Below, in pieces: positions 7,202-15,473 of a stretch of 26,277 nt of DNA. The stretch is from NCBI GenBank assembly GCA_964425415.1, contig CAYRMJ010000009.1, positions 1 through 26,277 of the forward strand, in the 5' to 3' direction. This stretch comes from JAADDK01 sp964425415. Its GTDB lineage: Archaea; Thermoplasmatota; Thermoplasmata; Thermoplasmatales; Aciduliprofundaceae. The notes below the pieces were generated by a model. The model was not told where the DNA came from. It saw nothing but the letters and a program-made list of their open reading frames with translations, and did no database searches. A program made the position numbers and the translations under genes. Positions within the stretch are counted from its first letter, which is position 1, and each line of letters begins with the position of its first letter.

Positions 7202-8279
7202 AGATGCTCTTAAAAGACTATACGAAATAGCGGAGGACATATACGAGCAACTTGACAAGGGAGAGATACCGCACATGAAGCTGGCTGCAAGACACAAAGG
7301 AAACATAGTGTTTAACAACAAGCTGGGAGTGTGGAAGTACGGTGAGAACAGAATAACAAGATCCGCAAAAAAACTTGATGGCGGATACATGATTCTGCGC
7401 ACCCTTTACATTATGGAATTCATAAAGGAGATGATAAGAACCAACAAATCCTCCACTCTGAGAGAAATGTACTACATATCCGAAGGCTGGGGTTTGGCAA
7501 AGTTTCACTCTCAGGATGAGAGCAACAAATTGGCAGAGGACTTGGAGATAATAACCGGTGCCATGAGAGAAGATTTCAAGCTTAGACCTGAAGAGGACGG
7601 AGCAAGCGTAATTGGAAACATAACTGTGGAAGAGATAAACCGCAAAGGAAAACCCATGAGAATTAACTGCCGAGATGATGTTGGAGATAGTGGATACTTA
7701 ATCCCCTACAATGTGGAAAAGGAAAAATTAAAGTTTGTGGATGTTGATGCGGATTTTGTAATAGGTATTGAAACGGGCGGTATGTTTGACCGCCTTGTTG
7801 AAAACGGTTTTGATGAGAAATCCCGTGCAATTTTGGTGCACATCAAAGGCCAGCCTGCAAGAAGCACACGCAGATTACTGAAGAGAATGAACGAAGAGCT
7901 TGGATTACCGGTGGTCATATTCACTGATGGTGACCCATGGTCCTTCAGAATATACGCCTCCATTGCGTACGGAGCAATAAAAACTGCGCACATAAGCGAG
8001 TATCTTGCCACACCCACTGCAGAGTTTGTAGGCATAACTGCCAGCGACATACTCAATTATGATTTGCCCACAGACAAGCTAAACGATAGAGACATAGCGG
8101 CTCTTGAGGCGGAGTTAAAGGACCCTCGCTTCAATACCGAGTTCTGGCACGGTGAGATTACTTTAATGCTCCAAATCAAAAAGAAGGCAGAGCAGCAGGC
8201 TCTTGCAAAATACGGACTTGACTATGTCACTGACACATACCTACCTGAAAAGCTCACAGAGTTGGGAATAATGAAATAA
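7191..8279 (+). CDS. top6A: DNA topoisomerase VI subunit A (Spo11 homologue)
   Basis: This is the DNA-cleaving subunit. The 362-residue protein has a winged-helix/5Y-CAP domain with TLREMYYISEGW. Tyr95 is the expected nucleophile, by analogy with the second aromatic residue of this motif in Spo11. The Toprim domain supplies Glu194 (IGIETGGMFDRL) and the acidic pair Asp246/Asp248 in FTDGDPWSFRIY. The residue after DGDPW is Ser, where Gly is usual. The ATG at 7191 lies inside the end of top6B and follows GGAGGTGA with a suitable spacer, so the subunits are probably translated together. It ends 5 bp before the stop of the convergent HTa gene. Confidence 0.97.
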   Translation: MSSEDALKRLYEIAEDIYEQLDKGEIPHMKLAARHKGNIVFNNKLGVWKYGENRITRSAKKLDGGYMILRTLYIMEFIKEMIRTNKSSTLREMYYISEGWGLAKFHSQDESNKLAEDLEIITGAMREDFKLRPEEDGASVIGNITVEEINRKGKPMRINCRDDVGDSGYLIPYNVEKEKLKFVDVDADFVIGIETGGMFDRLVENGFDEKSRAILVHIKGQPARSTRRLLKRMNEELGLPVVIFTDGDPWSFRIYASIAYGAIKTAHISEYLATPTAEFVGITASDILNYDLPTDKLNDRDIAALEAELKDPRFNTEFWHGEITLMLQIKKKAEQQALAKYGLDYVTDTYLPEKLTELGIMK

Positions 8280-8284
8280 AAGAT

Positions 8285-8554
8285 TTAGAGGTATTTTATG
8301 CCTGCGCTTGGCTTGAACGCAAATTTTTTCTTCTCCTTTATTTTCATCATCTTGCCTGTTCTGGGATTTCTAACCTTTCTTGCCTTCTGAATTCTTCTCT
8401 CAAATATTCCGAGACCTGCAATGCGCACTTTCTCGCCTTTGTTCACCTGCTCCACAATTTCCTCCAAAAATGCATTGATTACTTCCTTTGCCTTCTTCTG
8501 AGAAATCCCAGCTTTCTTTGCCACCGGTTTTGATATTTCAGTTATTCCAACCAT
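8285..8554 (-). CDS. HU-family chromatin protein, HTa-like
   Basis: This is a small basic DNA-binding protein of the bacterial HU/IHF superfamily. The N-terminus MVGITEISKPVAKKAG closely resembles Thermoplasma HTa. The 89-residue length, the EKVRIAGLGIFERR beta-arm entry, RNPRTGKMMKIK and the terminal FKPSAGIKYL all fit. HTa is a bacterial-derived HU that acts as a histone analogue in Thermoplasmatales. The ATG at 8554 is preferred over the in-frame GTG at 8563, because TTTTTATA lies about 25 nt upstream and HTa begins MVGI. It likely wraps or bends DNA beside the Topo VI operon it faces. Confidence 0.95.
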   Translation of the reverse strand: MVGITEISKPVAKKAGISQKKAKEVINAFLEEIVEQVNKGEKVRIAGLGIFERRIQKARKVRNPRTGKMMKIKEKKKFAFKPSAGIKYL

Positions 8555-8575
8555 TGCTAACACCCAATTAAAGTG

Positions 8576-8583
8576 TATAAAAA
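8576..8583 (-). promoter_or_regulatory. TATA box of the HTa-like gene
   Basis: The minus-strand TTTTTATA is centred about 25 nt before the ATG at 8554. Confidence 0.5.
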
Positions 8584-8625
8584 AGAATTATTTATATTTT
8601 TCGCCAATTTATCGCTATATCACTT

Positions 8626-8647
8626 ATTTGCACAGGACTGTGTAAAT
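8626..8647. promoter_or_regulatory. 22-bp imperfect palindrome, candidate operator
   Basis: ATTTGCACAG-GA-CTGTGTAAAT is an inverted repeat with 10-bp arms, 9 of 10 paired, and a 2-bp spacer. It lies in the 180-bp divergent region between the HTa-like gene and the aminotransferase, about 40 bp upstream of the aminotransferase TATA-like CTTTAAAT. The size and symmetry suit a dimeric regulator such as an Lrp/AsnC-type protein, but the binding protein is unknown. Confidence 0.5.
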
Positions 8648-8734
8648 ACTCCCTTCCAAGATATCAAATTTTTCTGTTGTTTTCTTTAAATTTGTGGGAA
8701 ATCCTAATATACAGGGTTATTATAAAGGAGCACT

Positions 8735-9889
8735 ATGCTCATTTCAAAGAGAGTGCAGGGAATGTATCCCTCGCAGACCCTTGCCCTCGTGGAACTTGCA
8801 GCCAAATTCAAAGAAAAAGGATATAATATAATTTCCCTCGCGGTTGGAGAACCGGATTTTACCACTCCACCCAACATAATTGAAGCTGCGTATCGTGCAA
8901 TGAAGGCGGGAAAAACTCACTACACGCCGCCCTCAGGAATAAAAGAGTTGAGAGAGGCAATTGCCGAAAAGTACCGTACAGAGAACCATGTTGATGTTAA
9001 TGGAAGCAACGTGATTGTCACTCCTGCAAAACTCGCCATTTTCAACACTTTATCTGCATTTGTGGATCCGGGTGATGAGGTTCTGATTCCAGATCCGGGT
9101 TGGGTTTCTTACAGAGAGATGGTGAGATTCGCCCGAGGTAAGCCCGTCAGCATAAAACTTAGCGAGGAAAAAGATTGGAGACTTGATGTGAATGATATAG
9201 TCAACAAAATAGACTACAAAACTAAGGTCTTGATAATAAACTCACCCACAAACCCAACAGGCGGAGTACTCACCAGAGAGGACATAAAGGCCATAAGAGA
9301 CATCGTGATTGATTTTGACTTGATTCTCATAAGCGACGAGATATACGAAAAAATAATATTTGAAGGTGAGCACATATCCCCGGGAGTTTACGATGATCTT
9401 TTGCTTAACACCATAATAGTGAATGGCTTTTCCAAAGGCTGGGCCATGACAGGGTGGAGAATAGGTTATCTCATCGCACCATCTAGATATATTCCAGAAC
9501 TTGAAAAGGTGCAACAGCACACAATATCATGCGCTCCGAGCATGGCTCAGTACGCTGCACTGGAAGCCCTGAAAACAAGAGAGTATGTTGATGAGATGGT
9601 TGCAGAGTTCAAAAGACGTAGAGATTATGTGTATGAGAGATTATCCAATATGAACGGCATAAAGATAAGAAAACCGAGAGCAACGTTTTACGCATTTCCA
9701 AAATACGAGTTTGATGTACCATCCAAAAAACTTGCGGAAGACATAATGACTAAAGAGAAGGTTGCTGTCACTCCGGGATTTGCGTTTGGAAATTATGGCG
9801 AGGGCCATTTTAGAATTTCATTTGCCACATCAATGGATAATCTCAAGGCGGGCTTAGATAAACTTGAGCACTACTTTGAATCGTTCTGA
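8735..9889 (+). CDS. PLP-dependent aminotransferase, class I/II (aspartate aminotransferase-like)
   Basis: The protein has 384 residues and is a fold-type I aminotransferase, cytosolic. Family residues are visible: AVGEPDF near 36-42, SPTNPTGG with Asn173, DEIY with Asp201 and Tyr204, the PLP lysine Lys234 in FSKGWAMTGWRIGY, and the carboxylate-binding Arg360 in HFRISFA. Archaeal members transfer amino groups from aspartate, alanine, kynurenine or aromatic amino acids, and the substrate cannot be fixed from the sequence. AAGGAG precedes the ATG, and a TATA-like CTTTAAAT near 8681 would leave a short leader. It is divergent from the HTa-like gene across a palindrome. Its 3' end overlaps the convergent surface-protein gene by 19 bp. 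Confidence 0.93.
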   Translation: MLISKRVQGMYPSQTLALVELAAKFKEKGYNIISLAVGEPDFTTPPNIIEAAYRAMKAGKTHYTPPSGIKELREAIAEKYRTENHVDVNGSNVIVTPAKLAIFNTLSAFVDPGDEVLIPDPGWVSYREMVRFARGKPVSIKLSEEKDWRLDVNDIVNKIDYKTKVLIINSPTNPTGGVLTREDIKAIRDIVIDFDLILISDEIYEKIIFEGEHISPGVYDDLLLNTIIVNGFSKGWAMTGWRIGYLIAPSRYIPELEKVQQHTISCAPSMAQYAALEALKTREYVDEMVAEFKRRRDYVYERLSNMNGIKIRKPRATFYAFPKYEFDVPSKKLAEDIMTKEKVAVTPGFAFGNYGEGHFRISFATSMDNLKAGLDKLEHYFESF

Positions 9890-11571
9890 TCCTCTATACT
9901 CTCATCACTCTCCTTTTTAGTTTGTGGAGGTAATCGGGTATAGCCAACGGCTAGAAGCGCTATCGCCGCCACCACGATTATTGTAACAAAGTCTCCTGCA
10001 GGCATACCTATGATCATATACTGACTCCATGGAGGATTCTGGGAGACATGTATGAACACATCCTTCTCCTGAACCACACCCATGTAAGCAAGTTTTATGT
10101 GGTACACATAGGTGCCAGTGGCAAGATTTTCTGGAATTTTAAAGGTTATGTTTCCAGATGTATTACCACTTACCATTTTAACCTTCGGATTTTCATATAT
10201 CTCTTTATCAAAGCCCATGAAAAGAGATGCCGGGTATCTAAAGTCTCCAGTTATAGAGTAGTGTATTTCCACTGTGTCCCCCGGAGCAAATACACCCGTG
10301 GTGTACGAAGATGGAGTAAGCAAATAGGCTGATATCACAACAGATGGTTTATAAAATATATAATTACCGGTGTTCAATATGTGTTTATCATCAGTTATGG
10401 TTACTGCAACATAATAAGCCATAGGTGGATTTGGTGGAACATCTATTTCTATGTGATCTTCTTTGGTTGTTTTCTCCATAATTAAGTTAAGGCTACTTTC
10501 AATTTCAAATAGTTGGTAAGTGTAAGTGCAATTTTTCATGACATTGCTTTCTAAAACAACCTTTGCAGTTAGTCTATCATTACCATGGTAATAACTGCGA
10601 TCAAAAATTAATCGTGCGTATCCATAACTGACGGTTATAAGCTTAGAGAGACGCCCAACCATAGCGCTTGAATTGAAAACTTCAGCATCAATAATCAAAT
10701 TTCCTGCAAAATCATTAGGAATTGTGTAAGTTGTGTAATTATGATATGTGAAATACTTATAGAGCAATCCTTTATCAGAACGGATATAGAAATGATAGTA
10801 TGGATTTGATATGGGTTTGGATTTTATCAGTATGTATATCTCATCTCCTGAAACATAACCCATGCTTTTATCTTTAATTACCAAATTCAACCCATAATAA
10901 CGACTTACGGTGAAATAAGCTTTTTCCGTTTTTCCTTTTATCTCTGCAGTTATAGTAACCTTTGTACCCTCTTTCCAATTGTTGGGAATGGTGAATACCC
11001 ACTGAGCTGTGCCCTTTTCATTTATTCTAAAGTTTGTGAAGTTTTTCCATATTGCTCCATCTTTTTGCAATGATAGGTAATCACCATTTATATTGCATAT
11101 CAATGAGTCTATATTCACCTTAAACTCATGCCCGGGATAGTACCCCCCGCTCAAAGGAGAAACATATATAGTGTACCATGAGATGTCAGGTCCCACCACA
11201 TATATATTTGCCGAGGAGTGAATGGAAATTTTATTTGAATGGTAATCTATGACAATTTCGTAGGTTTCGTATCCTCCTGTTAGGTTAAACTTTGAAAGGT
11301 CTATGGTAAAGTATCCATGGCCCCCGTAAATTTTACCTGTGGTAATATTATAATTGTTATAAACACGCACAAGATGCCATGTTCCGTTTCCTCCGCTCAC
11401 AACCCGCCCATTAACATCAAAAACATAATAGCTCACATTCACAGTATCTGAGGTAAGATACGTGTCATGATCAGTTATTATCTCAATATGCTGAGAATAC
11501 GGTGTGCCGTTTGCCAAAGGAAAATACGATACCATAAGGATAGCTAACAGCACAACGCAGTACCTGCACAT
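9871..11571 (-). CDS. Secreted, membrane-anchored multi-Ig surface protein
   Basis: The 566-residue protein starts with a clean signal peptide (residues 1-22, MCRYCVVLLAILMVSYFPLA then NG). It continues as a long beta-rich extracellular region with repeated patterns such as YLTSDTVNVSYYVFD, YPGHEFKVNI and FAPGDTVEIHYSI. These resemble Ig-like or macroglobulin (MG2-type) modules. Many N-X-S/T sequons suggest N-glycosylation. A C-terminal TM helix (about 525-544) precedes a short charged tail. I chose ATG 11571 over the in-frame ATG at 11622, because GTTTAAAC lies 27 nt upstream of the former and the longer form would run back into dph2 and bury the signal peptide. The role is unknown; an envelope or adhesion function is a guess. 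Confidence 0.8.
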   Translation of the reverse strand: MCRYCVVLLAILMVSYFPLANGTPYSQHIEIITDHDTYLTSDTVNVSYYVFDVNGRVVSGGNGTWHLVRVYNNYNITTGKIYGGHGYFTIDLSKFNLTGGYETYEIVIDYHSNKISIHSSANIYVVGPDISWYTIYVSPLSGGYYPGHEFKVNIDSLICNINGDYLSLQKDGAIWKNFTNFRINEKGTAQWVFTIPNNWKEGTKVTITAEIKGKTEKAYFTVSRYYGLNLVIKDKSMGYVSGDEIYILIKSKPISNPYYHFYIRSDKGLLYKYFTYHNYTTYTIPNDFAGNLIIDAEVFNSSAMVGRLSKLITVSYGYARLIFDRSYYHGNDRLTAKVVLESNVMKNCTYTYQLFEIESSLNLIMEKTTKEDHIEIDVPPNPPMAYYVAVTITDDKHILNTGNYIFYKPSVVISAYLLTPSSYTTGVFAPGDTVEIHYSITGDFRYPASLFMGFDKEIYENPKVKMVSGNTSGNITFKIPENLATGTYVYHIKLAYMGVVQEKDVFIHVSQNPPWSQYMIIGMPAGDFVTIIVVAAIALLAVGYTRLPPQTKKESDESIEDQNDSK

Positions 11572-11594
11572 GGAGATGTGATAGAAACCTAAGT

Positions 11595-11602
11595 GTTTAA
11601 AC
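11595..11602 (-). promoter_or_regulatory. TATA box of the surface-protein gene
   Basis: GTTTAAAC, centred 27-28 nt before the ATG at 11571, lies in the last codons and stop region of dph2 and decides the start-codon choice for the surface protein. Confidence 0.5.
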
Positions 11603-11608
11603 TTTTCC

Positions 11609-12589
11609 TCAATCCACTTCAACTATTTCATCAAAGGAGAAATGCTCCCATAACCTCAATTTTAAGGCTATTTGAAGCTCAATTGGCGTTAGAACCGGTT
11701 TTTTGAATCGCAGATAATCATCGTAAGTAACTCGCGGACAAGCGGTATTAACATAGGCATCCACATCGTAATAAAAGTCCTCTGGCTTCAACTCATCACC
11801 GTAAAATAAATAAGAAGTTAGTCCTGCATTTTCAATCATCTCCTTTATGGCTAATGCCAGTCTCTCTCTTCTCTGCCCAATTTTCTCGCTTATTATTATT
11901 CCAAATTTCTCTGCATTTTCGGCCATTGCAATTGCACCGTATCTCTGGCGTACCAACCTATCCGCCTCTTGTTCAACATCTGAAACCGTATTTGAAAATG
12001 GATCCAAAACATAAGTCCTTTTGCCAGTTGCTATTCTAACACCCACCGCATGAAATACACCTGTACCTAAAAATGCAAAGCAATCAACATCAATATCAAC
12101 GCTCCTTGCGGCGGAGAAGTTGCAGCCTAAAACTTGACCTCTGTACTTTATTCTTCCATCCCCATCTCCCACATAGACTTCAAATCCAGCAGACTTTAAA
12201 ATTTTTCTAACTTCATCAATGGCACGCACATGCTGAACAGATGCCACTATACCAACACTCTCGCATTTGGCCATCTTTGCAAATTTTGAGGCCACATTGG
12301 CAAAGGAAGCACTTGAGAAAGATTCTACAAATAGAATATTTGGGGGATACTCTATATTTGGTATCTCTGAGTGCCCAAATTGCAATGTGAGCTTGTCAGG
12401 ATGTAGAACTATGTCGCAAGCGCCGTATGTGGGCTTAGTGGATATGTAGACTTCAAATTCTCTGAATTTATTCGCAATCTCCGTGGCGTATATTTTCATA
12501 CCCTCCGGAAACTGCAATAGCAGCTTTTCATATCCTCTTTTCTGAATCTCCTCCTTCAAAGCTGAGTAATCAATTGAGTAAGGCACCAT
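11609..12589 (-). CDS. dph2: 2-(3-amino-3-carboxypropyl)histidine synthase Dph2 (diphthamide step 1)
   Basis: This radical enzyme transfers the 3-amino-3-carboxypropyl group of S-adenosylmethionine to the target histidine of EF-2. The 326-residue protein shows the three cysteines that bind its unusual 4Fe-4S cluster: Cys58 (TYGACDIV), Cys156 (VLGCNFSAA) and Cys284 (NTACPRVTYDDY). Their spacing matches the Pyrococcus enzyme (59/163/287). I used ATG 12589 (MVPYSIDY). An in-frame start at 12634 would add 15 residues but lies upstream of a TATA-like ATATACTATA about 24 nt before 12589. It follows valS on the same strand. Confidence 0.94.
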   Translation of the reverse strand: MVPYSIDYSALKEEIQKRGYEKLLLQFPEGMKIYATEIANKFREFEVYISTKPTYGACDIVLHPDKLTLQFGHSEIPNIEYPPNILFVESFSSASFANVASKFAKMAKCESVGIVASVQHVRAIDEVRKILKSAGFEVYVGDGDGRIKYRGQVLGCNFSAARSVDIDVDCFAFLGTGVFHAVGVRIATGKRTYVLDPFSNTVSDVEQEADRLVRQRYGAIAMAENAEKFGIIISEKIGQRRERLALAIKEMIENAGLTSYLFYGDELKPEDFYYDVDAYVNTACPRVTYDDYLRFKKPVLTPIELQIALKLRLWEHFSFDEIVEVD

Positions 12590-12606
12590 GCTGAATATTA
12601 CTGTCT

Positions 12607-12616
12607 TATAGTATAT
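12607..12616 (-). promoter_or_regulatory. TATA-like element of dph2
   Basis: The minus-strand ATATACTATA lies 22-25 nt before the ATG at 12589, just beyond the end of valS. Confidence 0.4.
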
Positions 12617-12637
12617 CTTTTTTACCTTAACCAAAAA

Positions 12638-15208
12638 TTAAAGGATAATCACAGTGGCATTGGCCACATTCAACACTACAGCTTCCTTGCCGTGATAAAT
12701 CTTTGATATCTTCGGAATCACCATCTCCTCAGTGATTTTGATGTCATTCACCATGGCCTCGTGGGATTGTATTGCATTCCAGAGCTTCTCTGGGTCCGAT
12801 GCTCTAATGTAATTCACTATTTCCTTTGCGCGATTTCTGTATTTAGGACCTATAACTCCAAAATTGGGCTTGAGTTCAACTACCTTTTCTTCAGTTCCTC
12901 CTTCTATTCCCATTTTTACAGGTGCCTGAAAAGTGCCTGCTATATCCTCAGTACCATCAGAAATTCCATCCACGATTATTTCCTCTATCTGCCCTTTAGT
13001 TTCATTTTTCCATCTTCTTATCTCCGCTATGATATCTTTTACAATTTCTCCTTTTTCCAAGGCCACATCATCAACAAACACAGGTTCAGGCCAGCTGCTC
13101 ACATGCACGCTTTTTTCACCTTCATAATCTCTGAAAACACCCTGATATATCTCCTCGGTTATATGGGGCATAAATGGAGAAAACATCCTAACCAATCCGA
13201 GCATTACGGTGTAAAGGGTATATTTTGTGCTGTTTTCATCAAGACGATGCTTAACCATCTCCACATAATGGTCCGCAAAAACGTGCCACATAAAGTTTTC
13301 AATAAGCTTTATTGCTTTGTCATAGCGATACTGATCCATGAGCTCGGTAACTTCAGCCACAAGTTTGGAGTATTTACTAATTATCCACCTGTCCATAAAT
13401 TTAATATTTTTCGGTTTTTCAATTTTTTCATTTAACGTGGATTTTACAAATCGTCCCAAGTTGTACATTTTTATTATAAGCTTTCTTCCGCGCTTCACAT
13501 CCTTGTACCTGAAAGGCGTATCTTCGCCGATTGTGCAGTTCGCTGCAAAGTAGCGAAACGCGTCTGTGCCATATTCGTCTATGATTTCCAGAGGGTCCAC
13601 TACATTGCCCCATGAGGTGTGCATTGGCCTTCCGTCCGGTGCGAGAATGAAGCTGTCCACGAATATGTTATTCCATGGCTTCTCCCCCGTGACACTGCCA
13701 CATCTCAGGATGGTATAAAACGCCCACGTGCGTATTATGTCATGACTCTGAGGCCTGAGACTCATTGGATACAGTTTTTTGAATTTCTCATCGTCCCTTG
13801 CCCAGAATGTGTTGTAGAGCGGGGAGATTGAAGAATCAACCCACGTATCAAACACGTCTTCCGTGCCCTTCAACGGCGCTCCGCAGACCGGGCATTTCTC
13901 GTAGGGAGGAGGGTCAACTGTGGGATCCACATGCCTGTCCATCTTCTGCAGGTCTTCAAATTTCGGAACGAATGCATGGCCGTTTTCGCATTCCCAGATG
14001 GGTATGGGCGTGGCAAAGTACCTCTGCCTCGATACAACCCAGTCCCATTCCAGAGAATCAATCCAGTCATCCAATCTCTTCTTCATGAACTCAGGAATCC
14101 ACTTCATCTCCGAGGCCATCCTGCGAACTTCATCCTTCAGCTCACGGATTTTAATGAACCACTGCTCCTTGTTAATCATCTCAATTGGCGTATGACAGCG
14201 CCAGCACACGCCCACGTTCTGCTCTATCTCCTCCTGCTCAACCAGCAAACCTTCATTCTTCAGGTCTTCAATTATCGCTTTTCGTGCCTCGGCAACGGGC
14301 ATACCTGCGTACTTTCCAGCGCGAGGGGTCATCTTACCCTCTTCATCTATACCATCCTGAAATTCCAGATGGTACTTGTAAATCCATTCCAAATCATCCT
14401 TATCACCGACGGAGCATATCATAACTGCGCCGGTGCCGAACTCGGGGTCCACCTTCTCATCCGCCACGATTTTGACCTTCTGCCCGTATATGGGAACGAT
14501 GGCACGCTTGCCCACTACATCGCGATATCTCTCATCTTCGGGGTGCACCGCGATGAGCTGGCAAGTGCAGAGAAGCTCGGGACGTGTGGTTGCTATCTTT
14601 ATCTCACCCCCATCTTCAAGCTTGAAACGAATGTAGTTGAGCTTCGTTTTTCTCTTTCTGTATTCTATTTCAGCATCCGCTATTGCGGTTCCGCATCTCG
14701 GGCACCAGTTCACAGGGTGCTTCGCCTTGTAAACCAGCCCCTTCTCAAACATCTTGATGAAGGATAACTGCGTGATTCTCCTGTAGTACGGTGCATCCGT
14801 CTGATAATAAATGCTCGGGTCCATGCTCTCCCCCAAAATCTTGTACTGACGAATCATCTCCCCAATGTTCGCATTGGCAAAATCCTCGCAGAGCTTGATG
14901 AACTCATGCCTCGGAGTTTCCCTCATCTTTATCCCGTATTTTTTCTCCACATTCACCTCAATGGGCATGCCGTTAACATCAAAGCAAAGGGGGAAGAAAA
15001 CATTGTAGCCCTTCATCCTCTTGTATCTTGCGATTATGTCAATGTGAGTGTAATGTGTCGCATGTCCAATGTGCAGCTTTCCGCTGGCGTAGCGAGGAGG
15101 AACATCAATACTGAAAATTTTATTATTAGAATTCCAATCAAACCTGTACAAATTCTCTTTATCCCAGTAATCCTGCCACTTTGCCTCTCTCTCTTTGAAA
15201 TCGTACAT
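12638..15208 (-). CDS. valS: Valine--tRNA ligase, archaeal type
   Basis: This class I synthetase charges tRNA-Val and edits threonine. The 856-residue protein has the HIGH motif intact (residues 46-49, SGKLHIGHA). The CP1 editing domain contains ATTRPELL. Zn-binding pairs CPRC, CWRC and CPVC are present, as is the ValRS-specific DTWVDSSISPLYN followed by LRPQSHDIIRTWAFYTI. The KMSKS loop is degenerate, reading PMHTSWGN at residues 528-535 where KMSKSxGN is expected, so both lysines are missing. An anticodon-binding region follows. Homology over the full length and the correct HIGH context argue against a pseudogene. TTTTATAT is centred 26-27 nt before the ATG, which predicts a leaderless mRNA. 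Confidence 0.95.
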   Translation of the reverse strand: MYDFKEREAKWQDYWDKENLYRFDWNSNNKIFSIDVPPRYASGKLHIGHATHYTHIDIIARYKRMKGYNVFFPLCFDVNGMPIEVNVEKKYGIKMRETPRHEFIKLCEDFANANIGEMIRQYKILGESMDPSIYYQTDAPYYRRITQLSFIKMFEKGLVYKAKHPVNWCPRCGTAIADAEIEYRKRKTKLNYIRFKLEDGGEIKIATTRPELLCTCQLIAVHPEDERYRDVVGKRAIVPIYGQKVKIVADEKVDPEFGTGAVMICSVGDKDDLEWIYKYHLEFQDGIDEEGKMTPRAGKYAGMPVAEARKAIIEDLKNEGLLVEQEEIEQNVGVCWRCHTPIEMINKEQWFIKIRELKDEVRRMASEMKWIPEFMKKRLDDWIDSLEWDWVVSRQRYFATPIPIWECENGHAFVPKFEDLQKMDRHVDPTVDPPPYEKCPVCGAPLKGTEDVFDTWVDSSISPLYNTFWARDDEKFKKLYPMSLRPQSHDIIRTWAFYTILRCGSVTGEKPWNNIFVDSFILAPDGRPMHTSWGNVVDPLEIIDEYGTDAFRYFAANCTIGEDTPFRYKDVKRGRKLIIKMYNLGRFVKSTLNEKIEKPKNIKFMDRWIISKYSKLVAEVTELMDQYRYDKAIKLIENFMWHVFADHYVEMVKHRLDENSTKYTLYTVMLGLVRMFSPFMPHITEEIYQGVFRDYEGEKSVHVSSWPEPVFVDDVALEKGEIVKDIIAEIRRWKNETKGQIEEIIVDGISDGTEDIAGTFQAPVKMGIEGGTEEKVVELKPNFGVIGPKYRNRAKEIVNYIRASDPEKLWNAIQSHEAMVNDIKITEEMVIPKISKIYHGKEAVVLNVANATVIIL

Positions 15209-15230
15209 ATTTGGGTGAAAGTAGAAGGTG

Positions 15231-15238
15231 ATATAAAA
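15231..15238 (-). promoter_or_regulatory. TATA box of valS
   Basis: The minus-strand TTTTATAT is centred 26-27 nt before the ATG at 15208. Confidence 0.55.
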
Positions 15239-15473
15239 ATTTGGCCTCAGTTCAAAGGTTTAGAGTGTGATTAAATACAATCTTTCACTCCGCTAATAAT
15301 TCATATCGTCTTTACAAAATGCGAACATCTTGCCCCAATATATATTTTTGATTTTTCATAATATAGGACAAAAACACACATAGTAATTTTTCTGATTTTT
15401 TATTAACCGCACAAATCGCATACCAAACGTCTCTCGGCGAAAATGTTAATAATTAAATGTTCATACCAGCCCG
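15239..15473. other. AT-rich divergent intergenic region
   Basis: This non-coding stretch lies between valS and the second surface-protein gene. It contains several AT-rich runs (AATATATATTTTT near 15342) and TTAATAAT about 24 nt before the ATG at 15474, the likely promoter of that gene. No ORF of useful length, tRNA or clear C/D-box RNA was found by eye. Confidence 0.4.

Noticed and set aside
12761..14767. Long plus-strand frames (up to 278 codons) opposite valS
   Set aside because: They lie antisense to a complete, motif-rich ValRS gene and show no recognisable domain or ribosome-binding site.
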